Positions 8,101 through 17,500 of a stretch of DNA of 35,023 bases are shown here, piece by piece. The stretch comes from GCA-2715645 sp042095375. GTDB lineage: Bacteria; Bacteroidota; Bacteroidia; Cytophagales; MED-G16. The stretch covers positions 1 to 35,023 of the forward strand of contig JBELBJ010000012.1 in the NCBI GenBank assembly GCA_042095375.1, given 5' to 3'. The notes under the pieces were generated by a model, which did no database searches, had not been told where the DNA came from, and saw nothing but the letters and a program-made list of their open reading frames with translations. The position numbers and the translations under genes were made by a program. The number at the start of each line of letters is the position of its first letter. Within the stretch, counting starts at the first letter, position 1.

Positions 8101-11100
8101 AGAGTTTTGGATGATGGATCCATTTATTAAAGGTGAAAAAGGAAAAGTAATTGATGGCATTTTCAATAAAAATAATGAAACAGGAGGTGATCTAATTTTT
8201 AATTTAGGAAATATTTCTGAAGATATAATGAAAGATGAAGTTCATGCTTTTGAAAATGGTCTTTCTAAAGATTATAATTCAAGTAATACGATAGAGAATG
8301 AATGGGGTAGAGTCACGACTAAACAATATTTGACTAAATTTTTTGAAAATGATAATTCTCTTAGAGAGATACAAGATGTGGGTTTGGATGGGTTAAATGA
8401 TAATGATGAATTAGATTATTTTAAGGAATCATTCTTAAATAATATTTCTTTGACATCTGAATCTTCTATCAAAATTCAACAAGATGTCTCAGCGGATAAT
8501 TTTCAATATTATTTAGGTGATAACTTTGATTCTGAAGATAAAAAAATTCTTGAAAGGTACAAAAATTATAACGGAATGGATGGGAATACTCCCCTAGCAT
8601 TTGAAGGAAATTTTGCTGCCCAAGGATCTCCTTTTCCCGAAAATGAAGATATAAATGGAGATAATACATTATCAAATATCGAGAAATACTATGAATATAA
8701 GATATCATTAGAGCCTGGAAATTTAAAAATAGGTACAAATCATATTGTAGATAAAATTGTTGACCAGCCAGGAGAGGCGACCTGGTATCAGTTTAGAATT
8801 CCAATCAGAGATCCAGACAGAATCCAGGGTAGTATATCTGATTTTAAAAATATAAGATTTATAAGAACTTACCTTACTAATTGGGAGGAGCCTGTTGTTT
8901 TAAGATTTGCAAAATTTCAGTTTGTGGGTAGCCAATGGCAAAAATATGAATCTTCTTTAGTTGAAAAAGGATTAAATGAAATACCTGAATTTTCTTCCTC
9001 TAACTTTGAAGTTTCTGTTGTAAATATTGAAGAAAATAGTATTGGTTCAGAGGAGAAGTCTCCTTATGTTATTCCTCCTGGAATAAAAAGAGATATTGAT
9101 AATACTACGATTGTTCAAAGAAGGACTAATGAACAGTCTTTACAACTATGTGTAAATGATCTTTATGATGGCGATGCAAGGGCAGTTTTTAAACAAGTTA
9201 ATTATGATTTAGTAAACTATGGTAGGATTAAAATGTTTTTACATGCAGAATCATCTAACGGAGATTTAGTTTACGATAATGAAGTTAGTGCAATTGTTAG
9301 AATAGGATCTGATTATAAAGAAAATTTTTATGAAATAGAGATTCCATTAAAGATTACACAACCAAATTTAATTTCAAATCAAGGAGATATTTCAAGGTTA
9401 GTATGGCCTGAAGATAATGAATTAGATTTATCATTAAATGAACTTTTTTCTATTAAATCTCAAAGGAATAGATTAAATATAGATAACAAGATTCCATATA
9501 CCAAGTTATCTGAAAATGGAAAATATAAAATTTCAATAGTTGGAAGACCTAACATTAGTTCAGTGCTTAATATAATGTTAGGAATAAGGAATAATTACAG
9601 TAAAGATAGATCATCTAAATCAGTTTGTGTTTGGTACAATGAATTAAGAGCTACTGATTTTGATAAAAAGAAAGGTTGGGCATCAAATGTTTCTTTAAAT
9701 ATGAAGTTAGCTGATTTTGCTGATGTAAGCGGTTCATTAAGATATACATCAGTTGGTTTTGGATCGATACAACAGAGAATTTTTGAAAGGACAAGAGAAG
9801 AAAATTTTCAATATGACGCATCAGCAAATATTAATTTAGATAAATTTTTACCTTCAAAATCGGGTATTAAATTACCATTGTATATTTCTACAGACAAAAG
9901 TAAGATCACTCCATATTATGACCCTTTAGATAAAGATATTCCATTAGACGCTTCTCTGTCTTCTTTTCAATCTGAAAATGAGAAAAAAGCATATAAAAAT
10001 TTAGTAGAAGAAACTAGAGAAACCAAATCTATAAGTTTAAATAATGTTAGAAAGGAAAGAATGAAAGATTCTAGAGTAGATTTTTGGGATATAGAAAATA
10101 TTTCTACAAGTTTTTCATATAGTGAAACAAAAAACAAAAGTATAAATCTTGCTTCTTCTGAAACAAAACAACATAGAGGAAATTTATCTTATAATTATTC
10201 TGCTAAAGAAAAAAATATTGAGCCATTTAAAAATATTAAATGGTTAGATTCCAAATTTCTAAAATTGATAAAAGATTTTAATTTTAATCCAATACCATCA
10301 AATTTTTCTTTTTCTGCAGACTTACACAGAAGCTATACAAAAGATCAATATAGAAATTCGGAGCTAAGTATAGAGAATGTTGATCCAATTTATGAAAAGT
10401 ATTTTTCTTTTAATAGATCATATAATATGCGTTGGAATTTAGCTAAAAGTTTAAATATAGATTATAATTCAATAACAAATGCTGTAATTGATGAGCCAGA
10501 AGGTGAAATTGATACAAAAGAAAAGAGAGATTCTTTGTGGTATAATCTAAGAAAACTAGGAAGAACAAAAAATTTTCAGCAGAATATAACTGTAAGTTAT
10601 AAACTTCCATTAGAAAAATTACCAATTACTGATTGGATATCTTCACAAGGAAGGGTGAATGTGAAATATTTGTGGGTAGGAGGATCTGTAGCTCAATCTG
10701 ATACATTAGGTAACATTATAAATAATAATAGAGATTATTTATTTAATGGAAAAATTGATATGATTAAACTTTATAATAAAATTCCTTTTTTGAAAAAATT
10801 TAATAGAAAATCAAAGCTTGTTTTAGATGATTCATTAAAGACGATATATGATAATAAATTTCTCAAAACAATTATGAAATTAATTATGTCAGCAAGATCA
10901 TTTAATATTAATTACTCAATTAATGGAGGAACTACTTTAGCTGGTATTATAAATTCCCCAAATTTATTTGGTATTAATTCAAAATTTAAATCTCCAGGAT
11001 GGAATTTTGTTTTAGGATCACAAGATTCAAATATTAGGTTTGATGCATCTGAAAGTAATTGGTTAACTGAAACCTCATCATTGACTAGTCCATTTTTACA

Positions 11101-12217
11101 GGTTAGATCTGAAGATATTACATTAAGAGGTAGTATTCAACCTTTTGATTTTTTAAGAATTCAATTGGATGCAAAAAGATCTTTCTCTGAAAGATTCCAA
11201 GAAATATTTAGATTTGATGATTTAAATAAATCATTTGTTTCCTTAACGCCTTCAAGATCTGGTGATTTTTCAATTTCTTACATTTTAATTAAGACAGCTT
11301 TTGCTAAGGACGATGAACAAAATAATTCTTCCACATTCAATACTTTTGTAAATAATAGAAAAATAATTAGAGATAGACTTAATACAATTAATTCAATAGG
11401 TGAATATGGTTTAAATTCTCAGGATGTATTAATTCCAGCATTTATATCAGCTTATTCTAAATCAGATCCACTTGACATATCTTTGAATCCATTTATAAAA
11501 TCTCCACTTCCAAATTGGAGAATTGATTTTGCAGGTTTATCGAAAGTTAGTTTTTTAAAAGATATTTTTTCATCAATCACTATAAGTCATTCTTATCAAT
11601 CTATCTATTCAATAAATAATTTTGTTAGTTCGTTGTATTATGATGAAAATATGGATTTTTCAAATAATTTTTCAAATTATCCCCTTGCATCAAAACAGTC
11701 TGAAAATGGTTTAGTACCATTTTATATTATTAGCCAAGTAAATATAATTGAAAGATTTTCACCTTTGTTAGGTATAAATGTAAGAACTAAAAATAATTTA
11801 AATGCGAGGATTGAATATAGACTTGAAAGAAACTTGAATTTGAATTTATCAAATTCTCAAATTTCAGAATTAAAAAATAGTGATATCTCATTGGATTTTT
11901 CTTTTACAAAGTCTAAACTAAAACTCCCATTTAAATATAGGGGTGAGACTATTATTTTAGATAATGATATTAAGTTTAGGATGAATCTTGTTTTAAGAGA
12001 TACAAAAACAATTCAAAGAAAAATCGAAGGAGAAAATATTTTAACAAATGGTAATTATAACTTCCAGCTAAGACCAAACATTAATTATTCGGTCAATGAC
12101 AAACTAAATTTAATAATGTATTATGAAAATACAATTAATAAACCAAGTGTTGCAAATTCATTTCCTAGGTATTCTTCTTCTTTTGGTGTAAAATTAAGAT
12201 TAAGTTTATCTCAATAG
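5120..12217 (+). CDS. sprA: T9SS outer-membrane translocon SprA/Sov
   Basis: At 2365 residues this matches SprA/Sov, the giant single-chain beta-barrel that forms the type IX secretion pore and is needed for gliding adhesin export in flavobacteria. The start is TTG at 5120, since the first in-frame ATG would come about 90 residues later and remove the signal peptide (MNKFFKITFLIFFFSFYYF). An AGGA lies 5 nt upstream. Family landmarks: the plug/periplasmic type segments DYVEGYTIDSNTGNIIFP (about 587) and VEGKDYTVDYNLGKI (about 689), the ATWYQFRIPI segment (about 1215), and long stretches of alternating amphipathic strands ending SSSFGVKLRLSLSQ. The gene sits between ruvA and gcvH, the order I recall from many flavobacteria. 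No frameshift or stop was seen across 7.1 kb. Confidence 0.93.
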   Translation: MNKFFKITFLIFFFSFYYFVIIGKENIHYFDHAQDTTSYDSIKSKKYIPSIFSTFKLKDSYSNSLKDLYSSNLFSLSSTSIVNDLKIDTSMIYTFTESIGNIAYRPVIGIPFEKYSNYQTKSLVKENWGKKSTELDGENSLQGRRLIPKIFIPQVFDRIFGGNYIDLSVNGFVNLDFGGKLQRIENPSIPIRQQRNGGFNYDQQLNLSILGQIGEKLKISANFDNNNTFDFQNNLKLDYTGYEEEIIKKIEIGNVSMPINNSLLRGAQSLFGIKTELQFGKLFITGILSRQQGKSESVKIENGAEGRNFEILSSNYDENRHFFLGHFFRDNYENWLSSLPQVISGINITRVEVYILNRNNNTETLRNFLALMDLGEGSKIYKPNNLNIGSGIGGPNDNNANELFTYLIDNSNLRNIESVNEIMKNDFSLVNSIDFEKVTSARKLSDSEYKVNSALGYISLLRKLQNDEVLAVSYEYTYNGKRYQVGELSENYQNRGDDETIILKLLRPSSINTSIPTWKLMMKNIYNLNSNQVNSEGFELRINYRDDANGFDNPSLNEGILTKDKPLVELLGLDRLNSSNDPQKDGNFDYVEGYTIDSNTGNIIFPILQPFGNNLSYYFEKNNEENLKSKYVFEELYDLTQSDAKKVLSKNKFYIIGKYSSGSSSEISLPGLDIAENSVLVMSGNIQLVEGKDYTVDYNLGKIKIINTGILTSGKDISVSYEKADLFNFQTKWLSGTRMEYKFSDNASLGFTLLHLNERPGGISRYSIGSEPIKNTKYGFDLSIFQESKLLTKIIDFVPLLGTKEISNINLNAEFAQLIPGTSNKVNGEGTTYIDDFENAIIPLSLGSSSQIWKLGTTPTTDNNRFDLSNQTTNNLGYSYKRAKIAWYVIDNIFYIKGGFSSSSPRNLTKEDLENNYIKAISPQDIFRQQDKKLINTNLSTFDIAYFPSERGQYNYNSDLYPSGLLKNPRSNFGSITRNISNDVDFDKTNIQYLEFWMMDPFIKGEKGKVIDGIFNKNNETGGDLIFNLGNISEDIMKDEVHAFENGLSKDYNSSNTIENEWGRVTTKQYLTKFFENDNSLREIQDVGLDGLNDNDELDYFKESFLNNISLTSESSIKIQQDVSADNFQYYLGDNFDSEDKKILERYKNYNGMDGNTPLAFEGNFAAQGSPFPENEDINGDNTLSNIEKYYEYKISLEPGNLKIGTNHIVDKIVDQPGEATWYQFRIPIRDPDRIQGSISDFKNIRFIRTYLTNWEEPVVLRFAKFQFVGSQWQKYESSLVEKGLNEIPEFSSSNFEVSVVNIEENSIGSEEKSPYVIPPGIKRDIDNTTIVQRRTNEQSLQLCVNDLYDGDARAVFKQVNYDLVNYGRIKMFLHAESSNGDLVYDNEVSAIVRIGSDYKENFYEIEIPLKITQPNLISNQGDISRLVWPEDNELDLSLNELFSIKSQRNRLNIDNKIPYTKLSENGKYKISIVGRPNISSVLNIMLGIRNNYSKDRSSKSVCVWYNELRATDFDKKKGWASNVSLNMKLADFADVSGSLRYTSVGFGSIQQRIFERTREENFQYDASANINLDKFLPSKSGIKLPLYISTDKSKITPYYDPLDKDIPLDASLSSFQSENEKKAYKNLVEETRETKSISLNNVRKERMKDSRVDFWDIENISTSFSYSETKNKSINLASSETKQHRGNLSYNYSAKEKNIEPFKNIKWLDSKFLKLIKDFNFNPIPSNFSFSADLHRSYTKDQYRNSELSIENVDPIYEKYFSFNRSYNMRWNLAKSLNIDYNSITNAVIDEPEGEIDTKEKRDSLWYNLRKLGRTKNFQQNITVSYKLPLEKLPITDWISSQGRVNVKYLWVGGSVAQSDTLGNIINNNRDYLFNGKIDMIKLYNKIPFLKKFNRKSKLVLDDSLKTIYDNKFLKTIMKLIMSARSFNINYSINGGTTLAGIINSPNLFGINSKFKSPGWNFVLGSQDSNIRFDASESNWLTETSSLTSPFLQVRSEDITLRGSIQPFDFLRIQLDAKRSFSERFQEIFRFDDLNKSFVSLTPSRSGDFSISYILIKTAFAKDDEQNNSSTFNTFVNNRKIIRDRLNTINSIGEYGLNSQDVLIPAFISAYSKSDPLDISLNPFIKSPLPNWRIDFAGLSKVSFLKDIFSSITISHSYQSIYSINNFVSSLYYDENMDFSNNFSNYPLASKQSENGLVPFYIISQVNIIERFSPLLGINVRTKNNLNARIEYRLERNLNLNLSNSQISELKNSDISLDFSFTKSKLKLPFKYRGETIILDNDIKFRMNLVLRDTKTIQRKIEGENILTNGNYNFQLRPNINYSVNDKLNLIMYYENTINKPSVANSFPRYSSSFGVKLRLSLSQ

Positions 12218-12242
12218 AGTTTATTTTATTAAAATTAGATAT

Positions 12243-12250
12243 TACTTTTG
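12243..12250 (+). promoter_or_regulatory. Possible Bacteroidota -7 box (TACTTTTG)
   Basis: This exact TAnnTTTG match lies in the 49-bp spacer between sprA and gcvH and ends 16 nt before the gcvH ATG. It could give gcvH-vanZ their own promoter apart from the very long sprA transcript. No clear -33 TTG is visible. Confidence 0.35.
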
Positions 12251-12266
12251 GGAAATTTAAAATATT

Positions 12267-12641
12267 ATGGATCCGGAAAATTTAAAATATACAAAAGATC
12301 ATGAATGGATAAATATTGATGAAGACTATGCTTTAGTTGGAATCACAAACTTTGCTCAAAAAGAATTAGGAGATATTGTTTTTGTAGAAATTGAAAGTTT
12401 AGATAAAGAAATTAATTCTGGTGAAGTTTTTGGATCAGTTGAAGCCGTTAAAACAGTTTCTGATCTTTTTATGCCTATTACTGGTAAGATTGTAGAAATA
12501 AATAAAAAAGTTGTTGATAATCCCGAGCTTGTCAATTCTGATCCTTATGGTGAAGGATGGATGATTAAAATTAAAATTTTAGATCTAAATGAAGTTGAAA
12601 ATCTTTTGGATCTTAAATCTTATGAAGAAATATCTGGATAA
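12267..12641 (+). CDS. gcvH: Glycine cleavage system H protein
   Basis: GcvH is the lipoyl-carrying shuttle that moves the aminomethyl group between GcvP, GcvT and the lipoamide dehydrogenase. The 124 residues match the family length. The lipoyl attachment lysine is Lys62 in SVEAVKTVSD, preceded by GDIVFVEIE and followed by the conserved GEGWMIKI (about 94-101). The start KYTKDHEWI is typical. No other gcv genes are in the window; placement beside sprA and a VanZ-like gene is a familiar flavobacterial arrangement rather than a metabolic operon. The 3' end overlaps the VanZ-like gene by 20 bp. Confidence 0.95.
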   Translation: MDPENLKYTKDHEWINIDEDYALVGITNFAQKELGDIVFVEIESLDKEINSGEVFGSVEAVKTVSDLFMPITGKIVEINKKVVDNPELVNSDPYGEGWMIKIKILDLNEVENLLDLKSYEEISG

Positions 12642-12984
12642 CTTTTATCTGAATTTATTTCTTAGTTTCACATGGATTCTACTTAGTCTTTATTCATTTT
12701 TCACAAAAGCTAGTCCTCCTAAGTTCCCTATAATCTTCTTAAATGATAAATTTTTTCATTTTATTATTTTTTTTGTTATGACTTATCTTCTACTTATTAC
12801 TTTAAAATCTAGTAGATTAAATTATAATTTTCAATCAAAAATTATTTTATTAATATTAATATTAATATTTAGCTTTTTAATTGAGTTTCTTCAAAGTTTA
12901 ACTACTTATAGATCTTTTGAATTAGAAGATATTTTTTTTAATTTTTTAGGAATTTTTGTTTGTTATTTTGTTAAAATAAAATGA
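12622..12984 (+). CDS. VanZ-like membrane protein
   Basis: The protein has 120 residues from the ATG at 12622 (MKKYLDNFYLNLF). An ATG at 12589 would lengthen the overlap with gcvH to 53 bp and adds no conserved sequence. Four hydrophobic segments suggest a polytopic inner-membrane protein. The VanZ signatures are present: NDKFFHFIIFFVMTYLL in the second segment, and FLIEFLQSL followed by YRSFELEDIFFNFLG, where a conserved Glu/Gln helix is followed by Arg, Asp and Asn-x-x-Gly. VanZ-like proteins have no settled biochemical role, though VanZ itself gives low-level teicoplanin resistance. Probably translationally coupled to gcvH. Confidence 0.8.
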   Translation: MKKYLDNFYLNLFLSFTWILLSLYSFFTKASPPKFPIIFLNDKFFHFIIFFVMTYLLLITLKSSRLNYNFQSKIILLILILIFSFLIEFLQSLTTYRSFELEDIFFNFLGIFVCYFVKIK

Positions 12985-13026
12985 ATTAGTATTATTACAT
13001 ATAGTTTTTTTAATCAAATATATCAT

Positions 13027-13704
13027 ATGGAATTAAAAAAGAATACTAGCGCTGACTTGGAAAAGAGATCAGGCCTTTTTATGAATATAGGTTTGTGCGT
13101 GAGTTTATTGCTTGTAATTACTGCTTTCGAATGGCGTTTTTATGATAGAGGATCTGGCATTGATTTAGGAAATATTGAAGATGATTTTGAAGATTTATTA
13201 GAAATTCCTGCTACCGAACAACCACCCCCGCCACCACCTGTTATACAACAACCTGAAATTATTGAGGTCCCAGATGAGGAAGAAATAGAGGAAGAAATAG
13301 AAATTGAAATAGATGTAGAAATAACTGAAGAAACAGTTATTGAAGAAATTGTTTTTGAAGAAGCTCCTGAAGAGGAAGAGATTGATGAAATCTTTACTAT
13401 TGTTGAAGATCAACCACAACCTCCTGGTGGAATGAGTGCTTTTTATAAATATGTTGGGACTACATTAAGGTATCCTGCTCAAGCTAGAAGAATGGGTATT
13501 GAAGGCAAGGTTTTTGTTCAATTTGTAGTTGGTAAAGATGGATCTTTAACTGATGTTCAAGCTATTAAGGGAATTGGTGCTGGTTGTGATGAAGAAGCAG
13601 TTAGAGTAATTTCAAGAGCAAAAAAATGGTCTCCTGGTAAGCAAAGGGGAAGGCCTGTTAGAGTTAGAATGATTTTGCCAATTACTTTTAAATTAGGAGG
13701 TTAG
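13027..13704 (+). CDS. TonB-like energy transducer
   Basis: This 225-residue protein has a short cytoplasmic N-terminus, one membrane helix (about 17-36, LFMNIGLCVSLLLVITAF), a periplasmic linker, and a TonB C-terminal domain (about 136-225) with LRYPAQARRMGIEGKVFVQF, the GSLTDVQAIKGIG segment and AVRVISRAKKWSPGKQ. TonB proteins carry proton-motive energy from ExbB/ExbD to outer-membrane transporters; no exbB/exbD is here. The linker holds a six-proline run, then about 45 residues that are largely Glu, Asp, Ile and Val, instead of the Pro/Lys repeats of proteobacterial TonB. The gene is recalled as a common neighbour of sprA-gcvH-vanZ. Its stop is 3 bp from the convergent yicC stop. Confidence 0.9.
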   Translation: MELKKNTSADLEKRSGLFMNIGLCVSLLLVITAFEWRFYDRGSGIDLGNIEDDFEDLLEIPATEQPPPPPPVIQQPEIIEVPDEEEIEEEIEIEIDVEITEETVIEEIVFEEAPEEEEIDEIFTIVEDQPQPPGGMSAFYKYVGTTLRYPAQARRMGIEGKVFVQFVVGKDGSLTDVQAIKGIGAGCDEEAVRVISRAKKWSPGKQRGRPVRVRMILPITFKLGG

Positions 13705-13707
13705 TTT

Positions 13708-14580
13708 CTAAAGCACATTAAAAAGTATTTCTTTTATTTTTTCTAATTTTTCTTTCATTTCAATCACTTTATTTTTTATATCTAATTCATTTGTTTTAGA
13801 TCCAATTGTATTTATTTCTCTTCCTATTTCTTGAGAAATAAAAATAAGTTTTTTACCATAATGATTTTTAGATTTCATTGTGTTTAGAAAGTTTGATACT
13901 AGACTTTTTAATCTTTGTATCTCTTCATTAATATCTTGCTTTTCGATATAATAAAGAATTTCTTGCTCAAGTCTATTTTCATCAATTAATATACTATTTC
14001 TTATACTTTTTAATTTATTTTTTAATAATACCTCCTTTTTATTAATAGATTTTTTATCAATTTTTATTATAGAGTTTATACATATATTTATTTTATTTAT
14101 ATTTTTCTTTAAATCTTTAGCTAAATCTTCTCCTTCTTTTTTTCTAAACTTATTAAATAGATCAATAGTTTCATTTATAAAAGGCAAAATCTTATTGTAT
14201 GTTATTTTGTTTCTTTTTGAATTATATGTAATAATATTATTTAGGCTAGATGTTATTTTGAATAAATCTTTTTCATAGGAATTATTTACTGATCTTGAAA
14301 GGTTTTGCAGTTCTTTATATTTTTTTTTGAATATATTTTTATTTATCTCAATAGTATTATTATTAGTTATTTGATTTACTGAAATTGATAAATTTACTTT
14401 TCCTCTTTTCAGATTTTTTTTTAATAAATTCATTATATGAATTTCTTTATGACTTAATTCTTTTGGTATTTGATTTTGTATATCAAAATACTTTGAATTT
14501 AGAGATTTAATCTCGATTTCAATAGTCTCATTATTTATCTCAACCCTTTTAAATCCATAGCCTGTCATTGAAAGTATCAT
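13708..14580 (-). CDS. yicC: YicC family protein (putative endoribonuclease)
   Basis: The protein has 290 residues, the usual size of the YicC/YloC family. The N-terminus MILSMTGYGF is diagnostic, as is the C-terminal DUF1732 region with SQEIGREINTIGSKTNELDI and a final helix (VIEMKEKLEKIKEIL). A member of this family in E. coli has been reported to act as an RNase on small RNAs; action here is by homology. In many bacteria yicC precedes gmk, but here it is the last gene of a minus-strand run, starting 6 bp after the stop of the 1049-residue fusion gene. The middle part is unusually rich in Lys, Asn and Ile, in keeping with the low G+C. Confidence 0.92.
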   Translation of the reverse strand: MILSMTGYGFKRVEINNETIEIEIKSLNSKYFDIQNQIPKELSHKEIHIMNLLKKNLKRGKVNLSISVNQITNNNTIEINKNIFKKKYKELQNLSRSVNNSYEKDLFKITSSLNNIITYNSKRNKITYNKILPFINETIDLFNKFRKKEGEDLAKDLKKNINKINICINSIIKIDKKSINKKEVLLKNKLKSIRNSILIDENRLEQEILYYIEKQDINEEIQRLKSLVSNFLNTMKSKNHYGKKLIFISQEIGREINTIGSKTNELDIKNKVIEMKEKLEKIKEILFNVL

Positions 14581-14586
14581 AATAAA

Positions 14587-17500
14587 TTAAAAACTATACC
14601 CAAGTGAGAAATGTAATTTTGGTTTTCCTATTTTATAATCCTCAATAGGTTTTGCAAAATCTATTTTAACGTAGTAATCCATAATTAGAGATTGAATTCC
14701 CCAACCAAAGCTTGATAACCATGGATTTTTTGAATTTACAACTTCTGCATCAAATACTGAACCTGGATCATTTATTACCCAAATGTTTATACTGTTTTCA
14801 GTATTGAATGGTGATTTTCCTGTCCATGATGATCCAATATCAAAAAAACTAATTAATTGTAAATTTTGAAGAAAAGATGAAGATACTTCTCTATTAAATA
14901 AATATTTTACTATTGGAATTCTTAGCTCTGTAGTAAATTTAAGAATTTGATTACCTTGAAATTTATTATAATTATAACCTCTAAGGTTATGAAATTCAGT
15001 AAAAAGCACATTTGAATTATCTAAACCACTACTAATTTTCAAAGGATCATATTTAACATTTTCTTCTTTTTTTGAAAACAAAGAGTTTTTAACTCCTCCA
15101 AGTAGAAAATATTTAGGGTTATTTCCAAAAAAATTTCCATAATATAAATTAGATGCTAAAGTTATTTCTTTATGTATTTTTTGATAATGATATATATCAA
15201 AATATACTTTATTGAAACTATTTTCTTTTGCTTTTGTTGAGTTAAAATTTTCAATTCCAAATTTTAGCTTTGTACCTTGATGCAAGTTCATTGCAATTTT
15301 TTTGGTGTTATCAAAAATGAACCTTGTTTTTATTCCTATATAATTAAATTTACTTTCTGTTAGATGGGGAAGAGGTGTTGTATTAACTACTCTATAATCA
15401 AGATCATTGAATTGGGAATAGTTAAATTCAGGTGATACTTCAATTCTTGAAAATCTTGAAATAGGATAAGATGATATTAAAAATATTGAGTTATATTGAT
15501 ATTTATGATATAAATACTCTTTATCATTTTCTAAAAATATTAATTTTCTTTTAAAACCTAGTTTAAAGTCATTCCTACTTTTTAAATAACTATATTCAAT
15601 AAAAATATCTGGACTTTTTAAATTTCTAAATGGAATAAAAGCATTGCTATATAATTTATGATTTTCAAATAAATCAATTATATCAACTTCAATTTTATTT
15701 CCAAAACCTTTAATTGGATCAATAAATAAAAATGAATTAAAATTATTTTTAATTATAGAATATTTATAATCATGAGATGAAAAAGCATTTGAATTTTTTT
15801 GAAATTTTTTATAATTTGAAATAATTGATGAAACATTATTATAACTATCTTCATCTTCAAAAATAAAATTATCAACATCTTCATAATCGACATTTCCTTT
15901 TATTTTTACCGAATCATCCTTATAGTTAAAATCTATTTTAGGAAGATTTTTATTTAACAAGCTTTTTTTAATTAGAAATTTTTTACGATTAGTTTCAAGA
16001 GTGAATACATTATTGCTAAAATTAAAATTTTCATAATAATAATTTTTAATATTACCTTCATTAATTAATGAAGCAATTAAAATATTTTCTTTGAAATCAA
16101 TATCGTAGTTTAATATATCAGAAAAAAAGTTGCTCACTTGAAAAAACGATTCATTTCTTAAATCATATTTAAATATATTACTAATTCCCTTGATATCGCT
16201 GAGATAAAACAATTCATCAATATTTTTTGCAAACGGTCTAGTATCTTTACTTACTGTTTTTGTAATTTGTTTTAGTTCTAATTTAGTGGTATCTAAATGA
16301 TATAAAAAAATATTATAGTTATTATCTTTTATCTGATTTATATTATAATTGCTATCATCTAAAAAAGTACTTTTTCGATTGGAACTAAATAAAATAATAT
16401 CTTGATTAGGAATAAAAACTGGATCTATATCATCCCATTTATCATTTGTGATTTTTTTCATATAGTTTTTATATGTGCTTAATAAATATAAATCAGTTTT
16501 TCCTTTTGAAGAACCACTAATTACTAAAAGGTTTGATGAAGAATTAAAATCAAAACTGTTTATTTGATCAAAATTTTCAAGTTTTTTTATTTCTTTTCTT
16601 TTATTTGAAAGATCATATATTAACAAAATATTTGTTTTTTTATAATATGTTATTATTCCTACTTTTTCATTATTAATCCAATTAAGAATTGGATAATTAT
16701 TAATTGAATTATTTGATGAGGAATAAATCTTTTCTATTTTATTATTAATCAAATTCTTAACAAAAACTTTTTGATTATTATCATCAATTATGGAATATAG
16801 TATCTTATTTCTTTTAGGACTTAATTTAGTTTGCGTTGAGTTAATATTATCTTTCTTATGATTTATTTCTTTCTCTTTATCTGGAAGTTCATATTGAGAA
16901 ATCAATTCTTTAGAATTATTAATATAATAATTTTGCCAGTTCTTTAAAAGCACATTGAATGATATGCCTAAGGTTGATTCAAAGCTTCTGGGTGTATTCT
17001 TTATTATTTTTGAAAGGTTTAGTACATTAGATACACTTGATTTTCCATAAGTATTTATTATATAATTCCATATACTTTGACCAATTATTGGTGCTTGATC
17101 TTCTGTAATTTTGGTTATTTTTTTAAAATCTGAAATTAAAAAGTAATCTCTCATGTAATTATCCATTTCTTGACTCCATCCTTCAGCTAGGTATTTAGAT
17201 GCACCATTAGTAAACCATTTTGGTAAATAAATTGAAGAAGATTTGCCAAATCTTTGAGTAAAACTTTTTTCGCTATTCATCATATCATTTATTAATGAAT
17301 TTGAAAAATCATATTTAAGTTTATTAATGTATGCTTGAATTGTACCAGGAAAAAATGTAATAAACTCTAATTTAAGGTTTGTTTGTACATTAGTTGTTAG
17401 AAAAACCTCTTTTTCATTAATTCCTAAATTACTTTGATTTAAATCTGAAGCTGAATTAAATATGAAAATTTTTGTTTTGGAGTTGGGATAGTGACCAATA

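Noticed and set aside
8469..10625. Two minus-strand open frames within sprA
   Set aside because: They have no recognisable domains or start context and lie opposite a well-supported, uninterrupted gene.
13198..13419. Minus-strand open frame rich in Phe and Asn opposite tonB
   Set aside because: It is the reverse reading of the Glu-rich tonB linker codons and has no protein-like features.
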